64,000 nt of DNA. Origin: Hydractinia symbiolongicarpus (Eukaryota; Cnidaria; Hydrozoa; Anthoathecata; Hydractiniidae). The notes under the pieces are model-generated. The model did not search any database, was not told the DNA's origin, and saw only the letters and a program-made list of their open reading frames with translations. Each line of letters opens with the position of its first letter. Position 1 is the stretch's first letter. A program made the translations under genes and the position numbers. The stretch lies in the NCBI RefSeq assembly GCF_029227915.1, contig NC_079882.1:21333001-21397000 (forward strand). The letters run 5' to 3'. Below are positions 59,301 through 64,000 of the stretch, piece by piece.

Positions 59301-62300
59301 ATGAATCTAAATTTTTTGTGAAGTTTTTTCTTTTGTCAGTAGAAGAATGAAAGAAAAAAATAAATGGGTTAATTTATGTATAAAAACACACCTTTCCACA
59401 AAATAAAAATCTAATAGGCTAAACCAGTACTTTTAATTTCCATTGTCCTCGCACAATAGGCCCCCAGGCTGAATATGAAGAACTGGCCCAAATGTCTGCT
59501 AATTGTGTACGAACATGATTGTGATCTGGTTCACATGATTATTGTACCCTGAAAAGTATACAAAATATTCCCTTTATTTTTCAAGGATATAATTTAGGTC
59601 TTTACTATGTTTAAAGTTATATAATATATGAACACTCACTCTGTTCTACTGGTTTTCATATGAAACTAGTTTACTAAAAACTTAGTACTCAGGATGAAAA
59701 AAAATATATATAGAAATAGAAAATAGTGAACTTTTAATTTGCCATATTTTCTGAAAATCAAAATTTTTTCACTCAATATTGTAAAAGGACCCTGCAAATC
59801 CTTTAAACACGCAATTTGCTTTAAAAATCTGGCAATACACTAAAATCTATATTAATTGCTGTACATCTGTGAACAAAAGACCGTGTTCAGAAAAGGTCTT
59901 AGTGAGGCTAATGGGATGACAATTTCAGAAATCCTAAATCATACCATGGATCAGTTTTAAAAATAGTGTGATGTTTTCTGAAAGTGCCACAATGAGTATT
60001 TTTAGAATTTCAGCATCAAATGGAACACATCTTGCCCTATTTACTTGAAATTTTAGTATGTTGGTCTTATGGTGATTACCACCCTCAAATTACATTTTGA
60101 TTTCCAAAAAACATGGTAATTTTGAGGTTACCATCAATAATATAGGTCTTCCTTGTGATAGGAAATACTTGAGAAATAGTTGGGCTACCAACATGAATTT
60201 TTTTTCATGTAAACTAGATAGCCCGAAGTCCTACATTATCCAAAAAGGTGCAAGAAATTTTACCATATATGTGCTGTTTTCGAGGTTACAATGTACTGAA
60301 AAAATGTTATTTTAAGTTATTTTCATATAAGTGATTCAAGATATTTTCCTCATAAATATGTACAAAACATCTACTTAAAATATATTTTGGAGCATTTCAG
60401 TAGGTGTTGTTGAAGGAAATGTGTTGATTTTGAGGTTACCCAAGGTACAATTCTGTGTTTAAATAAGATAAAACAGAAGAATCTGTGAACTATGTGTAAT
60501 CTTGAAACATTGCTTCACTACACGTTGTATAAAATTAATGACATTGTTCAGTAATTTGAAAATTAAGATAAGTGTGGTATTTATGAGGTTACTATCAAAG
60601 TTTGGGTTTCTTATCAGCTCATGCAAACAAAGGCATAAAATTGAGATAATAAAGGTTTAAGAAAAGAAATAAATTTAAACAACCACTAAAAACATAAAGT
60701 AAAATAAAGTTACTTTGAACATGATGATGAAAAAATTAACCGGAACAAAAAATTTGTAACAAGTGAGGTTATTCAACTACTAAAAATCACAAGTTTCAAA
60801 ATACAAGCAATATCACTATCGTGCACTATAATACTCCCAATGAGCAATTATTTCACAGTACTTATTGTCACTGATGCTAACAGTGTTATTACCGCATTCC
60901 TCAAAAACCCATTTTGATCAAATGGTAACCTCATGTTTAGAAACTGATATTTCTTGGAACTAGTGAATATGAGTTTGATACATTAAAATGTTATATTACA
61001 TAAAAGTTATACCTGGAAATATTATAATAATAATTTCGCAAAATAGTAGTATATCTCGTAGAAACATTTCTACATATAACAGAAACCTCAAAATATCAAC
61101 TAAAATGCATCTCTTAATTTTTTTTCACAATTTTCCATACATATAGACATAATACCTTTAAAAGCAATAAAATCTTATTCTCTATGCTCTACATTACCTC
61201 ATTGAGGAATGAGAAGAAATCATTAAATTTAGTAACCTCAATATAGTCACACAATTTACAAATTCAATTATTCAAAGATTTAGTTGGGTTGCTTACCAAT
61301 TTAGTCACCACTGTACCAAGTTTCATTAAAGTAACCCCAAGGAATCCTTAGATATAAGGCTTTAAAGAGGGTAACCTCACTTTGGTAACCTCAAATTTAC
61401 CACATCACATTTTCGAGTAAGTATATCTTGAAAACTAGATAACCTCAAAATGTGCTTTCTTTTTTAAAAGTTGCCCATTTTTATACACCAAATGTACCTA
61501 CCTTTTGTTAACAGTAAGCTCAAAATTACACTTTGTAGAGAATGATAAATGATGACATGCAGAAATGTCACCAAACCTCCCTTATTTTTGAAACTGATTT
61601 ATACTGTGAGGATTCAGAGTATGGTATGATAGAAAATATTATGTTGGTAGGAAGATTCCTAAAAGAACCAGGACTTTATAAAACTCCCATGCGGTGTTTA
61701 TTGTACCCCTTTCTGCTTGAGTAGTGATGTTGATCTTGTAAACCTTACAATTTTGCATTAAAATTAACTTGAAATAAAAAATGTTTCCAAAAGGAAGTGC
61801 AAACTGAACCTACGGAATTTCAAACAATTTATAGAGATTAGGTGAAGTGTATAATAAAAAATTGTGGATGTTCGTCCTTGTTTATGCAGAACTTAAGTTC
61901 ACAAATATGAACCTAATTCGCAAACAATATTTTTTTGATTATGTTGATTTTTTTTTCTGTGGCCGCAAAAAATGAAAATTTTGCGCGGCTAACTTCGAAA
62001 TGTTTATTAAATTTTCAGACATTAGTGGGATTCGAACCCACCCACTTTAAACTTTCTGGTTTTAAGTGGCAGTTTTTTTGAATACTTGTGTTTCCCATTG
62101 TCAATCTGTATTTTGTAAGAAATATACATTTTGTTAAAAATGAGCAAAACTATGGTTTCTATAGAGTCAAATTAAACTGTATAATGAGTCGGAAAATGTC
62201 TTATTTGATGTGGCTAACACTTTTCTAGAAGCATCTAATGTTATCAAACCCTCCTCGAGTTTTCATTTTTAGAATATTGGCTGTAAAAATTTTTACTTTA

Positions 62301-63790
62301 TAACCTGAAAAATGGTCGATGTAAAGAATAAATATTGTAAATTAACTATTGAGCAAATGTGATTGTTCTTAAATTAACTTTTAAGTCCCTACCTGAATAA
62401 ACCTCATAAAGGATTAGTTGACTGATGAACACAAAAAAATCAAATCTCAACTTCATTCCATTTATTGCTCAAATATATAAAACATCCCTTAGGAACAGTA
62501 CTTATATCCAAGTCAACGTATCCACTATTTGTCTTAATAGTATTATGCAGTTTAATGATGTATTTATGTCATAATTGGAGTTAATAAAAAGGTGGATATA
62601 ATACCATCAATTTATTTATTACAAAGAATTGAACTAATGAGGCAAACGTTTTGGAACACAATTAAGGGCAGAAATTTACTAGCGTGGAGGCCAGCCAGTT
62701 GTGTATCTGGCAAATGTAAATTTATTTTTTAAATGTTTTTTAGGAAAACCTGGCAGAGTTCATTTCACAGCAAAAACATATGAATTTCTTCGAGGTCAAT
62801 ATGAAGTTGAGGAAGGAGAAGGAATAACCCGTTTTGACGACGGAGCCTTTCTGAAATCGTATTTTATAACTGGTCGTAAGAATGGATTATCTGGATATAA
62901 ACCATGGCAGAAGGAAGGCGACAATGGTAGTAAGCATTCAATCACAAGCTTAAATGATGTTGTCATGAAACACTCTGACAGCATTGCTAATGTACTAGTT
63001 GGTCTAAGCCCTGAAACAAAACAAAAGATCGCAGCAAAGGGTGATATAGATCACAAAGATGTACACTTTGCTCTTCAGACTAAAACAAATTCATTCACTG
63101 TTGACCAAGATGGCGGTGATAACATTGAGAAAGAATATTTATCACAATCATCACCAACCACGTCACCTACTGGAGGTAAACTACAAAAACAATTTGCAAA
63201 AACACCACTGCCTTATCCCCGATTAAGTGCCACCTTTAATTTCACATATGGTATGACTTTAAATGAAGCCTTAATGAGAGATGCAATGAGAGCTTCGAAT
63301 GATAATCAGTTGGTGAAACTTATGCACGAGAAAAAAATCCAGAGAGAGTACTTCTTCAACCCACCTTTGCATTGGTGTTCTCTTAATTTCATTGATGAGG
63401 ATGATCGAAAGAAAAACAAAACGGAGATCGAAATGGACGACTATGCTGAAAATCGCAAAAAAGATTTGCAAATATCTACAGAAGCAAAATACAGAGATGA
63501 GGGCTTTAAAGGTTTCAAGTTAAATCCAAAAGTAACTACGTTTGCATCTCCTAAAGTCCATTTCTTATTTGATGTCATCACATGTGCTTTCACTTTAATT
63601 GTTCTGACGATCTCATGTATTTGCTTCTTTTATGATGAATTTCCTGTTAGCTTAATGGCAGTGATACCAGTGTGTATTCTTGCTATGTTGTGTATGCTAA
63701 TATTAAAATGCATCAAATTCTCACCTTCAAATTTTCCAAAGAACATAAGTCAATGTACAGTACCAGTGGATAAAGAAAATAGCGAGACAG
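56335..63790 (+). CDS. ADCY9-like: Adenylyl cyclase type 9-like, partial (first two coding exons)
   Basis: Exons 56335-57748 and 62744-63790 join in phase (AG|GA, giving ...[12 protein letters not shown]). They encode about 820 residues. Exon 1 has a polar N-terminus, six predicted membrane segments (about 102-285), then the C1a catalytic domain. The two metal-binding aspartates are visible: D347 in [12 protein letters not shown] and D391 in [32 protein letters not shown] follows. Exon 2 completes C1a, then C1b, the AC9-like [17 protein letters not shown] and [14 protein letters not shown], and two more membrane helices. The [21 protein letters not shown] and [17 protein letters not shown] segments point to type 9 rather than types 1-8. 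The enzyme makes cAMP from ATP at the plasma membrane. A donor at ACAG/GTTCGT (63791) implies continuation beyond the window, where the remaining helices and C2 must lie. If unspliced, the frame stops at 63798. Confidence 0.92.
57749..62743. other. ADCY9-like: Large intron 1 of the ADCY9-like gene
   Basis: The joined protein is continuous across this intron, so no coding exon is missing. The intron is far longer than others in the window. It carries the inverted array of GAGGTTAC/GTAACCTC anchors (60061-61520). A tRNA-like T-arm remnant lies near 62027-62045. ORFs such as 58184-58507 show no recognisable domain. Confidence 0.75.
60061..61520. repeat. Inverted array of GAGGTTAC anchors, about 150-bp spacing
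   Basis: The motif GAGGTTAC(C) occurs at about 60124, 60282, 60432, 60585 and, as GAGGTTAT, at 60765. Its reverse complement (G)GTAACCTC or close variants occur at about 60924, 61084, 61232, 61371, 61384, 61440 and 61505. The spacing is mostly 140-180 bp on both sides of a centre near 60.85 kb. Sequence between anchors is poorly conserved. It may be an ancient inverted-repeat transposon built from tandem monomers. Confidence 0.55.
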
Positions 63791-64000
63791 GTTCGTGATT
63801 TATTTTTCACGTATCTAAATGTCGGAAGTTTTTGCATTTAGGAATTATTAAATGTCGGAAGTTTTTGCATTTAGGAATTTTTAAGTTTCTAAGAAAAAAC
63901 AATATTTGTGACTTAAGAAATCAGTTAAAAAAATTGTTGTTGTTGGTATCAATGATAATTGGTATCATTATTAAATAGTTTCTAGTTTATTAAGGTAGGG
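63791..64000. other. Start of ADCY9-like intron 2 (window end)
   Basis: Begins with the GTTCGT donor and a 33-bp duplication. No further exon appears before the window ends. Confidence 0.6.
63816..63881. repeat. Tandem duplication of 33 bp
   Basis: AAATGTCGGAAGTTTTTGCA and the following TTTAGGAATT occur twice in direct succession, just downstream of the ADCY9-like exon 2 donor. Confidence 0.85.

Noticed and set aside
62018-62048. tRNA T-arm (GTGGG-TTCGAAT-CCCAC on the minus strand)
   Set aside because: The stem is perfect, but there is no A box, anticodon arm or matching acceptor stem upstream, so it is at most a tRNA or SINE relic.

Overview
The window is eukaryotic, animal nuclear DNA. 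It is AT-rich, and its genes are cut into many small exons with canonical GT/AG junctions. Gene content (a DOCK1/2/5-type Rac GEF, a Boule/DAZ-family RNA-binding protein, an ADCY9-type adenylyl cyclase, TXNDC9) is metazoan. Compact introns, AT-richness and many short inverted-repeat elements fit a cnidarian, possibly a hydrozoan. That taxon is an inference; no marker here proves it.

Layout. 1-1518: intergenic, with a tRNA-derived SINE. 1519-2172 (+): TXNDC9-like gene. 2173-5780: repeat-bearing gap. 5781-10500 (-): four-exon gene for a 1115-residue disordered protein ending in one LIM domain. 10501-19447: long gap with several MITE-like elements. 19448-20573 (-): six-exon boule-like gene. 20574-25515: repeat-rich gap with foldback elements. 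25516-52520 (-): one 27-kb DOCK gene that I could resolve into 58 exons (about 1859 residues). Every splice junction but one agrees in phase. 52521-56334: DOCK upstream region, then a BEL/Pao-like retrotransposon fragment. 56335-63790 (+): the first two coding exons of an ADCY9-like gene, separated by a 5-kb intron and running off the right edge before the C2 catalytic domain.

The genes do not form an operon or an obvious pathway. DOCK and the LIM protein are both plausible actin/cytoskeleton factors and TXNDC9 acts with the CCT chaperonin, but their proximity is probably incidental.

No previously undescribed system is demonstrable. The most unusual signals are: (a) short GAGGTTAC-type anchors about 150 bp apart that flip orientation around 60.85 kb in the ADCY9 intron; (b) a foldback element whose arms carry 29-bp repeats; (c) several MITE families, one abutting the DOCK stop codon; (d) an unresolved DOCK exon junction and a stop-free 81-nt DOCK intron; and (e) the LIM protein, whose repeat architecture I do not recognise.
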